64,000 nucleotides of DNA. It comes from JBGVSA01 sp041807905. GTDB taxonomy: Bacteria; Pseudomonadota; Gammaproteobacteria; Burkholderiales; Rhodocyclaceae. The stretch spans positions 1 through 64,000 of the forward strand of contig NZ_JBGVSA010000005.1 in NCBI RefSeq assembly GCF_041807905.1. The letters are read 5' to 3'. Below the pieces are notes generated by a model. It saw only the letters and a program-made list of their open reading frames with translations. It was not told the DNA's origin and did no database searches. A program made the translations under genes and the position numbers. Positions 17,868 through 26,305 of the stretch are shown here, one piece after another. Numbering within the stretch: position 1 is the stretch's first letter; every line of letters starts with the position of its first letter.

Positions 17868-19373
17868 ATGAGATCATTGCGCCGGGGTGTGGCCGCCAAT
17901 ATGGCGGGCCAGATCTACAGTGTCGGCATCAATGTGCTCATGGTGCCGGCATACATCCACTTCATGGGCATGGAAGCCTACGGACTGGTCGGCTTCTTCG
18001 TCGCACTGCAAACCTGGTTTGCGCTGCTTGACGCCGGTGTGTCGCCGACGTTGATCCGTGAATTGTCCCGCTACCGCGCTGGCGAACTGACGACCGATGC
18101 GGTCTGGCGCTTCATTCGCAGCGCCGAATGTCTGTTCGCGGTGCTGGGCATTGTGTGCGGTGGTCTCGTCGTGATCCTGCGTGGCACGGTCGTCAGCGAC
18201 TGGCTGCAACTGGAAACGATCGAACCACGCAGCGCCGCCTGGTGCGTGGCCATGATGGGACTGATGCTGGGGTTGCGCTGGCTGAGCGGGCTCTATCGCA
18301 GCGGTCTCATCGGCATGGAGCGCTTCGCACTGCTCAACGCGTGCCAGGTCGGACTGAGTACGGTGCGTTCGGTCGTGGTGCTGGCCGTGCTGGCCTTTGT
18401 GTCGAACGCAGTGACGAGCTTCTTCACTTACCAGGCCTGCCTTGCCGTGGCCGAACTGCTGCTGCTCCGGCTGCTGTTCACGCGCACCTTGCCCGGCGGC
18501 GGCGCGATCGGCCCGAGCATGGCGGCCTTTCGTCCCGTGCTGCGATTCGCCGGCGCGATGGCGGCCTTGAGCATCATCTGGGGCGTGCTGGCGCAGACCG
18601 ACCGCCTCATTCTGTCGCATGTCATCAGCATGTCGGCGTTCGGTGAGTACTCGCTCGCCACGGTGGCCGCTGGCGCAGTCGCGATCCTTGCCACGCCGTT
18701 CACCCAAGCTCTGCAACCGCGGCTGGTCTATCTGGCTGCTTCGCGAGCGAACGCCGATCTGGCCGACCTGTATCGGCGGGGCACGCAAGTACTGTCGTGG
18801 ATTCTCGGCGTCGTTGCCGGCGCGGCCATCTTCCTGGGCGAGCAAGTGTTGTTTGCATGGACCGGTGCGCCGGAGGTCGCAGAACGCATCGCCGGACTGC
18901 TCGCCCTGTACGCCGCAGGCAATGTCTTCTGGGCCTTATCGAGCCTCGTCTTTCAACTGCAGTACGCGAGCGGCAACGTGCGCCGGCACGTGGTGGGTTC
19001 GCTTGCGTTGGCGGTGCTATGGGGGCCGCTGATCGTCATCATGGCCATGCATTACGGTGCGCAGGGCGCGGCCTGGACGTGGCTGGCGGGCAATGCGGTG
19101 TTCTTCTTTGCATGGATGCTCGGCACGCAGCGCGCCATGATGCCCGGGCTGACCGCGAACTGGTTGCTGCGCGACGTGGTCGCCGTGCTGCTCGGTTGCT
19201 TCGCAGCCTATGCCTTGATCGCCTGGCGCGTGCCGTCGCTGGGGCGTTGGGGCACGCTGCTGATGCTGGCGGGCGCGGCGCTTGCCGCGGGCGCGGTCGG
19301 CGGTCTGTGCGGAAGTCACCTGCGGCCGATGGCTGCAGCGGCATGGCGTCGGATGATGCGAGGGAATGCATGA
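17868..19373 (+). CDS. Wzx-like polysaccharide flippase
   Basis: Inner-membrane MATE-like transporter predicted to flip undecaprenyl-linked oligosaccharide to the periplasm. 501 aa with about 12-14 hydrophobic segments spread over the whole length and the usual N-terminal QIYSVGINVLMVPAYIHFMG block. It is first in a tight three-gene unit: its stop overlaps the next start by four bases (ATGA), and two GT2 glycosyltransferases follow. This unit lacks a polymerase or priming transferase, so it likely works with enzymes encoded elsewhere. The substrate cannot be told. Confidence 0.85.
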   Translation: MRSLRRGVAANMAGQIYSVGINVLMVPAYIHFMGMEAYGLVGFFVALQTWFALLDAGVSPTLIRELSRYRAGELTTDAVWRFIRSAECLFAVLGIVCGGLVVILRGTVVSDWLQLETIEPRSAAWCVAMMGLMLGLRWLSGLYRSGLIGMERFALLNACQVGLSTVRSVVVLAVLAFVSNAVTSFFTYQACLAVAELLLLRLLFTRTLPGGGAIGPSMAAFRPVLRFAGAMAALSIIWGVLAQTDRLILSHVISMSAFGEYSLATVAAGAVAILATPFTQALQPRLVYLAASRANADLADLYRRGTQVLSWILGVVAGAAIFLGEQVLFAWTGAPEVAERIAGLLALYAAGNVFWALSSLVFQLQYASGNVRRHVVGSLALAVLWGPLIVIMAMHYGAQGAAWTWLAGNAVFFFAWMLGTQRAMMPGLTANWLLRDVVAVLLGCFAAYALIAWRVPSLGRWGTLLMLAGAALAAGAVGGLCGSHLRPMAAAAWRRMMRGNA

Positions 19374-20296
19374 CCGCGCGTATCGACATCCTGCTGGCAA
19401 CCTACAACGGCGGCCGCTACCTGTCCGGACAACTGGCCTCCCTCGAAGCGCAGACGCACCGCGACTGGCATCTGTTCGCGCGCGACGACGGTTCTTCCGA
19501 CGATACGAGCGCCATCCTGCAGGCCTTTGCGCATCGGTTCCCCCTGCGCGTGACGATACTGCCGACCGAGGCTCGCCTCGGCGCACGTGGCTCGTTCGCC
19601 GCCTTGATGGCGCAGGCGCAGGCAGACTACATCGCCTTTTGCGACCAGGATGACATCTGGCTGCCGCACAAGCTTGAACACCTGTTCTCGGCCATGCGCA
19701 ATCTCGAAGGCGAGGCTGGCGCCGTGCCGGCGCTCGTCCACTGCGATCTCGAACTCGTCGACGACGCGCTCTCGCCGATCGCGCCAAGTTTCTGGCGCTA
19801 CCAGGGCATCGACCCGGCGCGCAATGACCTCGCCCGACTGCTGATGGAGAACACCGTCACGGGCTGTGCCACGTTGATCAACCGCGCACTGCTCGAACTT
19901 GCCTTACCCATGCCCGACGCTGCGCAGATGCATGATCATTGGCTGGCGCTCATCGCAGCTGCCACAGGGCGCATTGCGTATGTAGATGCCGCGCTCGTGC
20001 GCTATCGCCAGCATGGGAAGAACGTGGTCGGCGCAAGTCGCCCCGGCGGCATGGGGGCGGCACTCAAGGCCGACTCCAGCGTTCGCCGGGGACTCGATCT
20101 GCGCCCATCGTGCCGACGCGCAGAGGCGCTGGTCGAAGCGATCGGCGCTCACGTCGATCCCGCGCGCCTGGCGCCGGCCCGCGCGCTGGCGCAGCTCTAC
20201 GATGAGGGCTGGCTTGGCCGGCGCTTGTTGCTGTGGCGCCATGGCATGTGGCCGTATCGTTGGCGCCGACGCGTGCTCTTGTTGTGTAGGATCTGA
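19370..20296 (+). CDS. Family 2 glycosyltransferase
   Basis: A cytoplasmic or membrane-associated GT-A enzyme of 308 aa that adds a sugar to a growing glycan. The N-terminus MTARIDILLATYNGGRYL is the family start. DDGSSDDT and the metal-binding motif CDQDDIW (DxD) are present. The region around MHDHWLALIA matches rhamnosyltransferase-like members. The start overlaps the flippase stop (ATGA). Long upstream in-frame sequence was rejected because it lies inside the flippase gene. Confidence 0.88.
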   Translation: MTARIDILLATYNGGRYLSGQLASLEAQTHRDWHLFARDDGSSDDTSAILQAFAHRFPLRVTILPTEARLGARGSFAALMAQAQADYIAFCDQDDIWLPHKLEHLFSAMRNLEGEAGAVPALVHCDLELVDDALSPIAPSFWRYQGIDPARNDLARLLMENTVTGCATLINRALLELALPMPDAAQMHDHWLALIAAATGRIAYVDAALVRYRQHGKNVVGASRPGGMGAALKADSSVRRGLDLRPSCRRAEALVEAIGAHVDPARLAPARALAQLYDEGWLGRRLLLWRHGMWPYRWRRRVLLLCRI

Positions 20297-20298
20297 AG

Positions 20299-21225
20299 AT
20301 GAGTGCCTCTGCATCCCCGTCCCCGTGCGTATGCGGTGTGATCGTCACCTACAAGCCCGATCACGTCACCTTGGGTCGACTGCTCGACGCGCTTGCCGAA
20401 CAGCTCGATGCTATTGTCATCGTTGACAACGGGTCGGGCGATGCGCTCGCCAACTGGATCGCAGCGCGAGGCCAGTCACGCGAGATCTTTGTCGCCCTTG
20501 GCGACAATCTCGGCATCGCCGCTGCTCAGAATCGAGGCATTGCGCGCGCGCGGCAGCTTGGTGCCAGCCACGTGGCGCTGTTCGATCACGACAGCGAACC
20601 GGCGCCCGACATGGTCTCGCGACTGCTGCAATGCCTGCTGAGACTGGAATCCGAAGGCCGGCGCCCGGCTTCGGTCGGGCCGCGCTATATGGATTCCCGC
20701 CAGGACAATCCACCGCCTTTCATCCGCGTCCGCGGCTTGTCGCTCGCACGCTGCATGCAGGCCGAAGAGGGGGACGCCGTCGAAGTCGACTACCTCATCG
20801 CATCGGGCTGCCTCATGCCGATGACAGCCATCGACGTCGTGGGCGACATGGATGAGGCGCTTTTCATCGACTACGTGGACATCGAATGGGGGCAGCGCGC
20901 GCGCAGCAAGGGGTTCCATAACTTCGGCTGTTTCTCGGCAGCCATGGCCCATTCGCTGGGCGACGAGCCGATCCGCTTTTGCGGAACGGCTTATCCGGCG
21001 CGCAGCCCGCTGCGGCATTACTACATGTTCCGCAATGCAGTGCTGCTGTATCGCATGCCCCACATCCCACGCGACTGGAAGCTCGCGGATGGCCTGCGCG
21101 CGGTGCTGCGCTTCGGCTTCTATGCTCTCCTGGCACGCCCACGTCATCAGCACGCAACGATGATGCTCCGCGGCATCGCCGACGGCCTGCGCGGCCGTGG
21201 CGGCAAACTGGAACAAAAGCAATAA
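20299..21225 (+). CDS. Family 2 glycosyltransferase, rhamnosyltransferase-like
   Basis: GT-A enzyme of 308 aa resembling dTDP-rhamnosyltransferases of O-antigen loci. It carries GVIVTYKPD near the N-terminus, VDNGSGD, DNLGIAAAQNRGI, and FDHDSEP as the DxD site, then IDYVDIEWGQRARSKG, which is typical of this subfamily. It begins two bases after the preceding stop. Donor sugar is inferred from family resemblance only. No terminator is visible in the next 150 bases. Confidence 0.87.
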   Translation: MSASASPSPCVCGVIVTYKPDHVTLGRLLDALAEQLDAIVIVDNGSGDALANWIAARGQSREIFVALGDNLGIAAAQNRGIARARQLGASHVALFDHDSEPAPDMVSRLLQCLLRLESEGRRPASVGPRYMDSRQDNPPPFIRVRGLSLARCMQAEEGDAVEVDYLIASGCLMPMTAIDVVGDMDEALFIDYVDIEWGQRARSKGFHNFGCFSAAMAHSLGDEPIRFCGTAYPARSPLRHYYMFRNAVLLYRMPHIPRDWKLADGLRAVLRFGFYALLARPRHQHATMMLRGIADGLRGRGGKLEQKQ

Positions 21226-21380
21226 CGGGGTGCCGGTTCGGAGCCTGTAGTTCGCTGTCCGCGACGGAAGCTGGATGCTGGCTTATCTGGCGTTAGCGCG
21301 TCATGCCGAAGGCCGCAAGGAGCTTCCCGAGCCGGGTACGGCCAGTGGATAGGCCTCGAGTCGATCTGCTCGAATCCTTC

Positions 21381-21409
21381 TTGACGAGCTAAAAAACGCC
21401 ACCTATAAT
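21381..21409 (+). promoter_or_regulatory. Sigma-70 promoter of the tRNA-Lys genes
   Basis: ttgacg (21381-21386), 17-base spacer, tataat (21404-21409). This is the best canonical promoter in the window. It lies 21 bases upstream of the first tRNA. Confidence 0.9.
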
Positions 21410-21430
21410 TCGGCCTCTCTGCTGCACAGG

Positions 21431-21506
21431 GGGTCGTTAGCTCAGTTGGTAGAGCAGCGGACTTTTAATCCGTTGGTCGCAGGTTCAAGTCCTGCACGAC
21501 CCACCA
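21431..21506 (+). tRNA. tRNA-Lys (anticodon UUU)
   Basis: 76 bases including the encoded CCA. The seven-base acceptor stem gggtcgt/acgaccc pairs fully, and the D-arm (gctcagttggtagagc) and T-loop (ggttcaagtcc) are normal. The anticodon loop cttttaa gives UUU, reading AAA and AAG. Confidence 0.97.
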
Positions 21507-21580
21507 AACGGATAAAAGTCGGAAGTCATCAAGACTTTCTATACCGTTCAAAAGTGCAGTAGAATGCGCCACTCGCGTTC

Positions 21581-21656
21581 GGGGGTATAGCTCAGTTGGT
21601 AGAGCAGCGGACTCTTAATCCGTAGGTCCAAGGTTCAAGTCCTTGTGCCCCCACCA
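21581..21656 (+). tRNA. tRNA-Lys (anticodon CUU)
   Basis: 76 bases including CCA. Acceptor stem gggggta/tgccccc pairs with one U-G. The anticodon loop ctcttaa gives CUU, reading AAG. It lies 74 bases after the first tRNA-Lys and shares its D-arm and much of its anticodon arm, so it probably arose by duplication and belongs to the same transcript. Confidence 0.95.
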
Positions 21657-21666
21657 GATTCAAAAA

Positions 21667-21692
21667 AGCCCAGTCTTCGGACTGGGCTTTTT
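21667..21692 (+). terminator. Intrinsic terminator of the tRNA unit
   Basis: agcccagtc (21667-21675), ttcg tetraloop, gactgggct (21680-21688), then a T run. A nine-pair stem closed by a UUCG loop. Confidence 0.95.
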
Positions 21693-21993
21693 GTTTTCTG
21701 GCGCTGCCCCAGACGGACTGAAGTCGTTTCGAACGTCGTGGCATTTGCTGCTGGTTCAGCGCCGTCGCGGTCCGGTTTCGCTCCTATTGATCGTCTTGTC
21801 GCCGTGATTGGTGGACGCCAGCGGAAGGCCTGGAACGTACGGAAGCCAACTTCGCAGTGAATGTCGCTTCCGTCGTCCGAAGTTCTTTCGAGTGGAGATG
21901 GCAACCAGGCTCATCGAGCCTCGCGGTGCAAGACTTGTACGCTGCCCGGCCTGTCCGCGCGGGTTGCGGCGCGACAGGCGCGGGAGGCGCTTC
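21693..21993. other. Convergent spacer, nothing recognised
   Basis: About 300 bases between the tRNA terminator and the end of metF. Short frames on both strands show no conserved features, and I see no repeat or RNA structure here. Confidence 0.5.
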
Positions 21994-22833
21994 TTACGCC
22001 AAACCGAGTCGCTTGCAGATGGTGCTGGTGAGCCCGGCTTGGTTGAGTGTGTAAAAGTGCAGGCCCGGCGCGCCGCCGTCGAGCAGTCGCTGACACATGG
22101 CGGTCACGACATCCAGCCCGAATGCGCGGACGCTCTCGGCGTCGTCGCCGTAGCTTTCGAACTTGCGACGCATCCATTGCGGAATTTCCGCGCCACACGT
22201 TTCTGAGAAGCGCGCCAGCTTGCTGTAGCTGGCGATCGGCATGATGCCCGGCATGATGGGGATGTCGATACCTTGGCGACGGACTTCGTCGACGAAGTAG
22301 AAGTAGGCATCCGGGTTGTAGAAGTACTGCGTGATCGCGGAATCCGCGCCTGCCCGGACCTTGCGTACGAAGTTGGCCAGATCGGTCTGCGCATTGCGGG
22401 CCTGCGGGTGCACTTCCGGGTACGCGGCGACTTCGAGACGGAACGCGTCGCCTGCCTCCTGCCGGATGAATGCGACCAGCTCGTTGGCGTAGCGGAATTC
22501 GCCCGGATCGGCCATGCCGGAGGGCAGGTCGCCGCGCAGCGCAACGATGCGTTGCACACCGATATCGCGGAATTCGGCGAGGTGGTCGCGGATGCTCTGC
22601 TGCGTTGCGCCGATGCACGAAAGGTGCGGCGCCGCATCTTGTCCCTCGGCCATGAGTCCGCGAACGATGGCGAGCGTGCGATCGCGCGTGGAGCCGCCCG
22701 CGCCGTAGGTCACCGAGAAGAACTCGGGGCCGAGCGCGGCCAGTTGTTGGGCAACGTTGCGCAGCTTTTCGGTTCCTTCAGGCGTGGCCGGCGGAAAGAA
22801 CTCAACGCTGAAACGAGATTTCTTGTCTGTCAT
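21994..22833 (-). CDS. metF: 5,10-methylenetetrahydrofolate reductase
   Basis: FAD enzyme that makes 5-methyltetrahydrofolate for methionine synthesis. 279 aa against about 296 in E. coli. The N-terminal SVEFFPP with catalytic-type E11, the FAD-site segment LSCIGATQQSIRDHL, and IVALRGDLPSG are all present, as is NQAGLTS near the C-terminus. It follows ahcY by 48 bases on the same strand, so it is probably cotranscribed and sits under the SAH riboswitch in front of ahcY. This ties methyl-group supply to clearance of S-adenosylhomocysteine. Confidence 0.96.
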   Translation of the reverse strand: MTDKKSRFSVEFFPPATPEGTEKLRNVAQQLAALGPEFFSVTYGAGGSTRDRTLAIVRGLMAEGQDAAPHLSCIGATQQSIRDHLAEFRDIGVQRIVALRGDLPSGMADPGEFRYANELVAFIRQEAGDAFRLEVAAYPEVHPQARNAQTDLANFVRKVRAGADSAITQYFYNPDAYFYFVDEVRRQGIDIPIMPGIMPIASYSKLARFSETCGAEIPQWMRRKFESYGDDAESVRAFGLDVVTAMCQRLLDGGAPGLHFYTLNQAGLTSTICKRLGLA

Positions 22834-22881
22834 GTCGGTCCTTGCGATGCGACCCTCAAAAGGGCCGCACCGGTCAGATCA

Positions 22882-24291
22882 TCAGTAGCGGTAGTGGTCC
22901 GGCTTGTACGGACCTTCCTTGGCAACGCCGATGTAGGCGGCTTGCTGGTCGGTCAGTTCGGTCAGTTGCGCATTGAGCTTCTTCAGTTGCAGGCGCGCGA
23001 CCTTTTCGTCCAGATGTTTGGGCAGCGTGTAGACGCCCACCGGGTACTTTTCGGTGTATGCGTACAGTTCGATCTGCGCGATGGTCTGGTTGGCGAACGA
23101 CGACGACATGACGTAGCTCGGGTGCCCGGTGGCGCAGCCGAGGTTCACCAGGCGGCCCTTGGCGAGGATGATGATTCGCTTGCCGTCCGGGAAGATCACG
23201 TGATCGACCTGCGGCTTGATCTCTTCCCACTGGTATTGCTCGACCGAGGCGATGTCGATTTCGTTGTCGAAGTGTCCGATGTTGCAGACGATGGCCTGGT
23301 CCTTCATGCGGGCCATGTGGTCATGGGTGATGACGTGATAGTTGCCGGTACACGTCACGAAGATGTCGCCATGCGCGGCGGCGTATTCCATGGTCACCAC
23401 GCGGTAGCCTTCCATGGCGGCCTGCAGGGCGCAGATCGGGTCGATTTCGGTGACCCACACTTGCGCCGACAGTGCGCGCAGCGCCTGTGCCGAACCCTTG
23501 CCCACGTCGCCGTAGCCGCACACCACGGCGATCTTGCCGGCGACCATCACATCGGTGGCGCGCTTGATGCCGTCGACCAGCGATTCACGGCAGCCGTACA
23601 GGTTGTCGAACTTGCTCTTGGTGACCGAATCGTTGACGTTGATCGCGGGGATCTTCAGTTCGCCCTTTTCGTGCATCTGGTACAGGCGGTGGACGCCGGT
23701 GGTGGTCTCTTCCGTCACGCCCTTGATCTGTGCCAGGCGCACCGAATACCAGGTCGGGTCCTTGTCCAGCTTGGCGCGGATGGCGGCGAACAGGATGCGC
23801 TCTTCTTCGCTGCTCGGATTGGACAGCAGGGACGGGTTCTTCTCGGCACGCGCGCCCAGGTGCAGCAGCAGCGTTGCGTCGCCGCCGTCATCCAGGATCA
23901 TGTTCGAATAACCGCCGTCTGCCCATTCAAAAATACGGTGCGTGTATTCCCAGTAGTCTTCCAGCGATTCGCCCTTGACGGCGAACACGGGGATGCCTGC
24001 ATCGGCGATGGCGGCGGCGGCGTGGTCCTGCGTCGAAAAGATGTTGCACGAAGCCCAGCGCACTTCGGCGCCGAGCGCAATCAGCGTTTCGATCAGCACG
24101 GCGGTCTGGATGGTCATGTGCAGCGAACCGGTGACGCGCGCGCCGCGCAGCGGGCGGGTAGCGGCGTACTCGTCGCGGATGGCCATCAGGCCCGGCATTT
24201 CGGTTTCGGCGATGCGGATTTCCTTGCGGCCCCAGTCGGCCAGCGAGAGATCGGCGATCACGTAATCTTTGAATTCAGCCACAGTGTTCAT
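22882..24291 (-). CDS. ahcY: S-adenosylhomocysteine hydrolase
   Basis: Cleaves SAH to adenosine and homocysteine, relieving product inhibition of methyltransferases. 469 aa, the bacterial length class. The NAD-binding motif GYGDVGKGSAQ lies at 259-269, active-site C234 in YGCRESL, and the C-terminal KPDHYRY binds NAD of the neighbouring subunit. The ATG at 24291 was chosen because it begins the conserved protein; the open frame above it is the riboswitch leader. metF follows in the same operon. Confidence 0.97.
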   Translation of the reverse strand: MNTVAEFKDYVIADLSLADWGRKEIRIAETEMPGLMAIRDEYAATRPLRGARVTGSLHMTIQTAVLIETLIALGAEVRWASCNIFSTQDHAAAAIADAGIPVFAVKGESLEDYWEYTHRIFEWADGGYSNMILDDGGDATLLLHLGARAEKNPSLLSNPSSEEERILFAAIRAKLDKDPTWYSVRLAQIKGVTEETTTGVHRLYQMHEKGELKIPAINVNDSVTKSKFDNLYGCRESLVDGIKRATDVMVAGKIAVVCGYGDVGKGSAQALRALSAQVWVTEIDPICALQAAMEGYRVVTMEYAAAHGDIFVTCTGNYHVITHDHMARMKDQAIVCNIGHFDNEIDIASVEQYQWEEIKPQVDHVIFPDGKRIIILAKGRLVNLGCATGHPSYVMSSSFANQTIAQIELYAYTEKYPVGVYTLPKHLDEKVARLQLKKLNAQLTELTDQQAAYIGVAKEGPYKPDHYRY

Positions 24292-24337
24292 GCGTCGTCC
24301 TTGAACGTGTGGCCGGGTGGGGAAGGGGCGCTTGTGT

Positions 24338-24377
24338 CTCACCTTCGACCCGTGCCCGGCACGGTTTGTCAGGTGAG
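24338..24377 (-). promoter_or_regulatory. Candidate expression-platform hairpin of the riboswitch
   Basis: Minus-strand CTCACCT (24377-24371), the 3' edge of the aptamer, can pair perfectly with AGGTGAG (24344-24338). Inside it, ccgtgcc pairs with ggcacgg. This pairing competes with the aptamer strand GCGCTC, which overlaps it by CTC, so it could be the alternative state without ligand. Confidence 0.5.
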
Positions 24378-24455
24378 CGCCGTTGAAACGTTTTGACCGT
24401 GGCTGGCACGGCCTCCGAGCCTGGGGTCGAACCTCGCAGCGCTCCTCGGAGAGCC
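24369..24455 (-). ncRNA. SAH riboswitch upstream of ahcY
   Basis: The minus-strand leader of ahcY contains the conserved blocks of the S-adenosylhomocysteine riboswitch in order: ccgaggagcgctgcgag (from 24452), ccaggctcgg in the middle, and aacggcgctcacc near the 3' end. gagcgc pairs with gcgctc to form P1. This riboswitch class is known in front of ahcY in Beta- and Gammaproteobacteria and turns expression on when SAH accumulates. The aptamer ends about 77 bases before the start codon. Confidence 0.88.
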
Positions 24456-24459
24456 GCGC

Positions 24460-24465
24460 ATTATA
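24460..24465 (-). promoter_or_regulatory. -10 element of the ahcY operon
   Basis: TATAAT on the minus strand (24465-24460), five to eight bases before the riboswitch. No consensus -35 lies 16-18 bases upstream, so this is a one-box prediction supported by its position at the aptamer edge. Confidence 0.6.
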
Positions 24466-24582
24466 CGCGAGGGAGGCCTTGCTGCGTAGCTTCGGCAACT
24501 CGGGGAATCCACGGCTGTGGCATGCCCCAATAGAAGCCCGATCGCCGGCGTGCGTTAAATGTGACCGCTATCGGAGGTCACC

Positions 24583-26235
24583 ATGGCGACGATCACGCAT
24601 CAAGTCTTCAACCAGGTTCCACCCCTGCTGGACGACAACCTTTTCGACTCGGACCTCGTGCTTCGCGAGGCGCTGGTGCGCGACGGTGCCGGCGCGGACA
24701 CGGCGGCGCTCTCGGCGCTCGGCGCCCGGTTGGGGGGCGGGGAAGTCCGCGCGATGGGGATGTTGGCCAATCGCGAGGCGCCGCGTCTGCGCGCCTTCGA
24801 CGCCAACGGTTACCGCATCGACAGTGTCGATTTTCATCCTGCCTGGCATGCGCTCATCGCCCTGCTGCGCGAGCAGGGCGTGCATTGCTCGGCGTGGTCC
24901 GATCCTTCGCCGGGCGGACACGTTGCCCGAGCTGCTGCGTTCTTCCTCCACGGTCAGATCGAGGCAGGCTCGCTGTGTCCGACCACGATGACGTTCGCAG
25001 CGATTCCTGTGCTGCAGCGCGAGCCCGCACTCTTTGCGACGATCTCGCGCCAACTGTTCTCTCGTGAATACGACGCCGATGACCGTCCGCTGGATGCCAA
25101 GCGTTCGGCCATGATCGGCATGGGCATGACCGAAAAGCAGGGCGGCTCCGACGTGCGCAGCAACACCACTACCGCGCGCGCACTGGCGCGCCCGGGCAGG
25201 GGCGAACGGTATGCGCTGACCGGCCACAAGTGGTTCTTCTCTGCGCCGATGTGCGATGCGCATCTCGTCCTGGCGCGCACCGATGACGCGCTGTCATGCT
25301 TCTATGTGCCGCGCTGGCGCGAGGACGGCACGCGCAACGGCGTTCATCTGCAACGTCTCAAGGACAAGGTCGGGAACCGCTCCAACGCGTCATCCGAAGT
25401 CGAGTTCGACGATGCGGAAGGCATCCTGGTCGGCGATCCTGGGCGCGGCATCAATACCATCATCGAGATGGCCTCCTATACCCGGCTCGATTGCGTACTG
25501 GGGAGTGCTGCACTCATGCGGCAGGCGCTCGTGCAGGCGCTGCATCACGCATCGAATCGCCAAGCCTTTGGCAAACGTCTGATCGAGCAGCCGCTGATGA
25601 CCAACGTCCTCGCCGACGTGGCGCTCGAAAGCGAGGCTGCCACCACGCTCGCGCTGCGTCTGGCGCGCGCCTGCGAACGGGCGCAGAGCGACCCGCTGGA
25701 GCGGGCGCTGTGGCGCATCATTACGCCGGCTGCCAAGTTCTGGGTGTGCAAGCGTGCCATCGACGTGACGGGCGAATGCATGGAAGTCCTCGGTGGCAAC
25801 GGCTACGTGGAAGAAGGGCCGCTGGCGCGCCTGTATCGCGAGGCGCCCGTGAATTCCATCTGGGAGGGTTCGGGCAATGTCATGTGCCTGGACGTATTGC
25901 GCGCGCTCAGGCGCGAGCCCGATGCGGCGGAAGCGTTGTGGGCCTATCTGGGAGACGCCCACGCGGGCGACGGTTGCGCGATGAGCGCCATTGCACGCGC
26001 GCATCGTCTGACGGTGGCCGGCGACGAATTTGTCGCACGCGATCTGGCGCGTGTCCTGGTGTTGCTCGTGCAGTCGGCGTTGCTCAAATATTCCGCGCCG
26101 CTGTCAGTGGCCGAAGGATTCGTTGGCAGCCGCCTTCGCGATTCGGCGCACGGGCGCGACGCATTTGGCATGCTGGATAGTGCGATGCCCGTGGCATCGA
26201 TCCTTCAGCGCGCGTGGCAGCCCCTGAGGCGATAG
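24583..26235 (+). CDS. AidB-family acyl-CoA dehydrogenase
   Basis: An FAD protein of the acyl-CoA dehydrogenase superfamily, 550 aa, close to E. coli AidB (541). The block GMGMTEKQGGSDVRSN and the C-terminal EAPVNSIWEGSGNVMCLDVLRAL are AidB hallmarks. E. coli AidB is induced in the adaptive response to alkylation and binds DNA; the physiological substrate of such homologues is not settled. GGAGGT stands four bases before the ATG. It faces away from ahcY and ends at a strong terminator shared with metK. Confidence 0.88.
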   Translation: MATITHQVFNQVPPLLDDNLFDSDLVLREALVRDGAGADTAALSALGARLGGGEVRAMGMLANREAPRLRAFDANGYRIDSVDFHPAWHALIALLREQGVHCSAWSDPSPGGHVARAAAFFLHGQIEAGSLCPTTMTFAAIPVLQREPALFATISRQLFSREYDADDRPLDAKRSAMIGMGMTEKQGGSDVRSNTTTARALARPGRGERYALTGHKWFFSAPMCDAHLVLARTDDALSCFYVPRWREDGTRNGVHLQRLKDKVGNRSNASSEVEFDDAEGILVGDPGRGINTIIEMASYTRLDCVLGSAALMRQALVQALHHASNRQAFGKRLIEQPLMTNVLADVALESEAATTLALRLARACERAQSDPLERALWRIITPAAKFWVCKRAIDVTGECMEVLGGNGYVEEGPLARLYREAPVNSIWEGSGNVMCLDVLRALRREPDAAEALWAYLGDAHAGDGCAMSAIARAHRLTVAGDEFVARDLARVLVLLVQSALLKYSAPLSVAEGFVGSRLRDSAHGRDAFGMLDSAMPVASILQRAWQPLRR

Positions 26236-26252
26236 CCTTTTTGCGCCAGAAA

Positions 26253-26280
26253 AAAGGGCCAACCCGAAGGTTGGCCCTTT
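26253..26280. terminator. Bidirectional terminator between aidB-like gene and metK
   Basis: aaagggccaacc (26253-26264), loop cgaa, ggttggcccttt (26269-26280): a perfect 12-bp stem flanked by A and T tracts, between two convergent genes. Confidence 0.92.
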
Positions 26281-26305
26281 CCCTTTGTGCCGTAGCGTCT
26301 TGCGA

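Noticed and set aside
22273..24396. A 707-codon open frame on the plus strand opposite metF and ahcY
   Set aside because: It is antisense to two firmly identified enzymes, has Arg/Ala/Val-rich composition typical of GC-rich antisense frames, and crosses the riboswitch leader.
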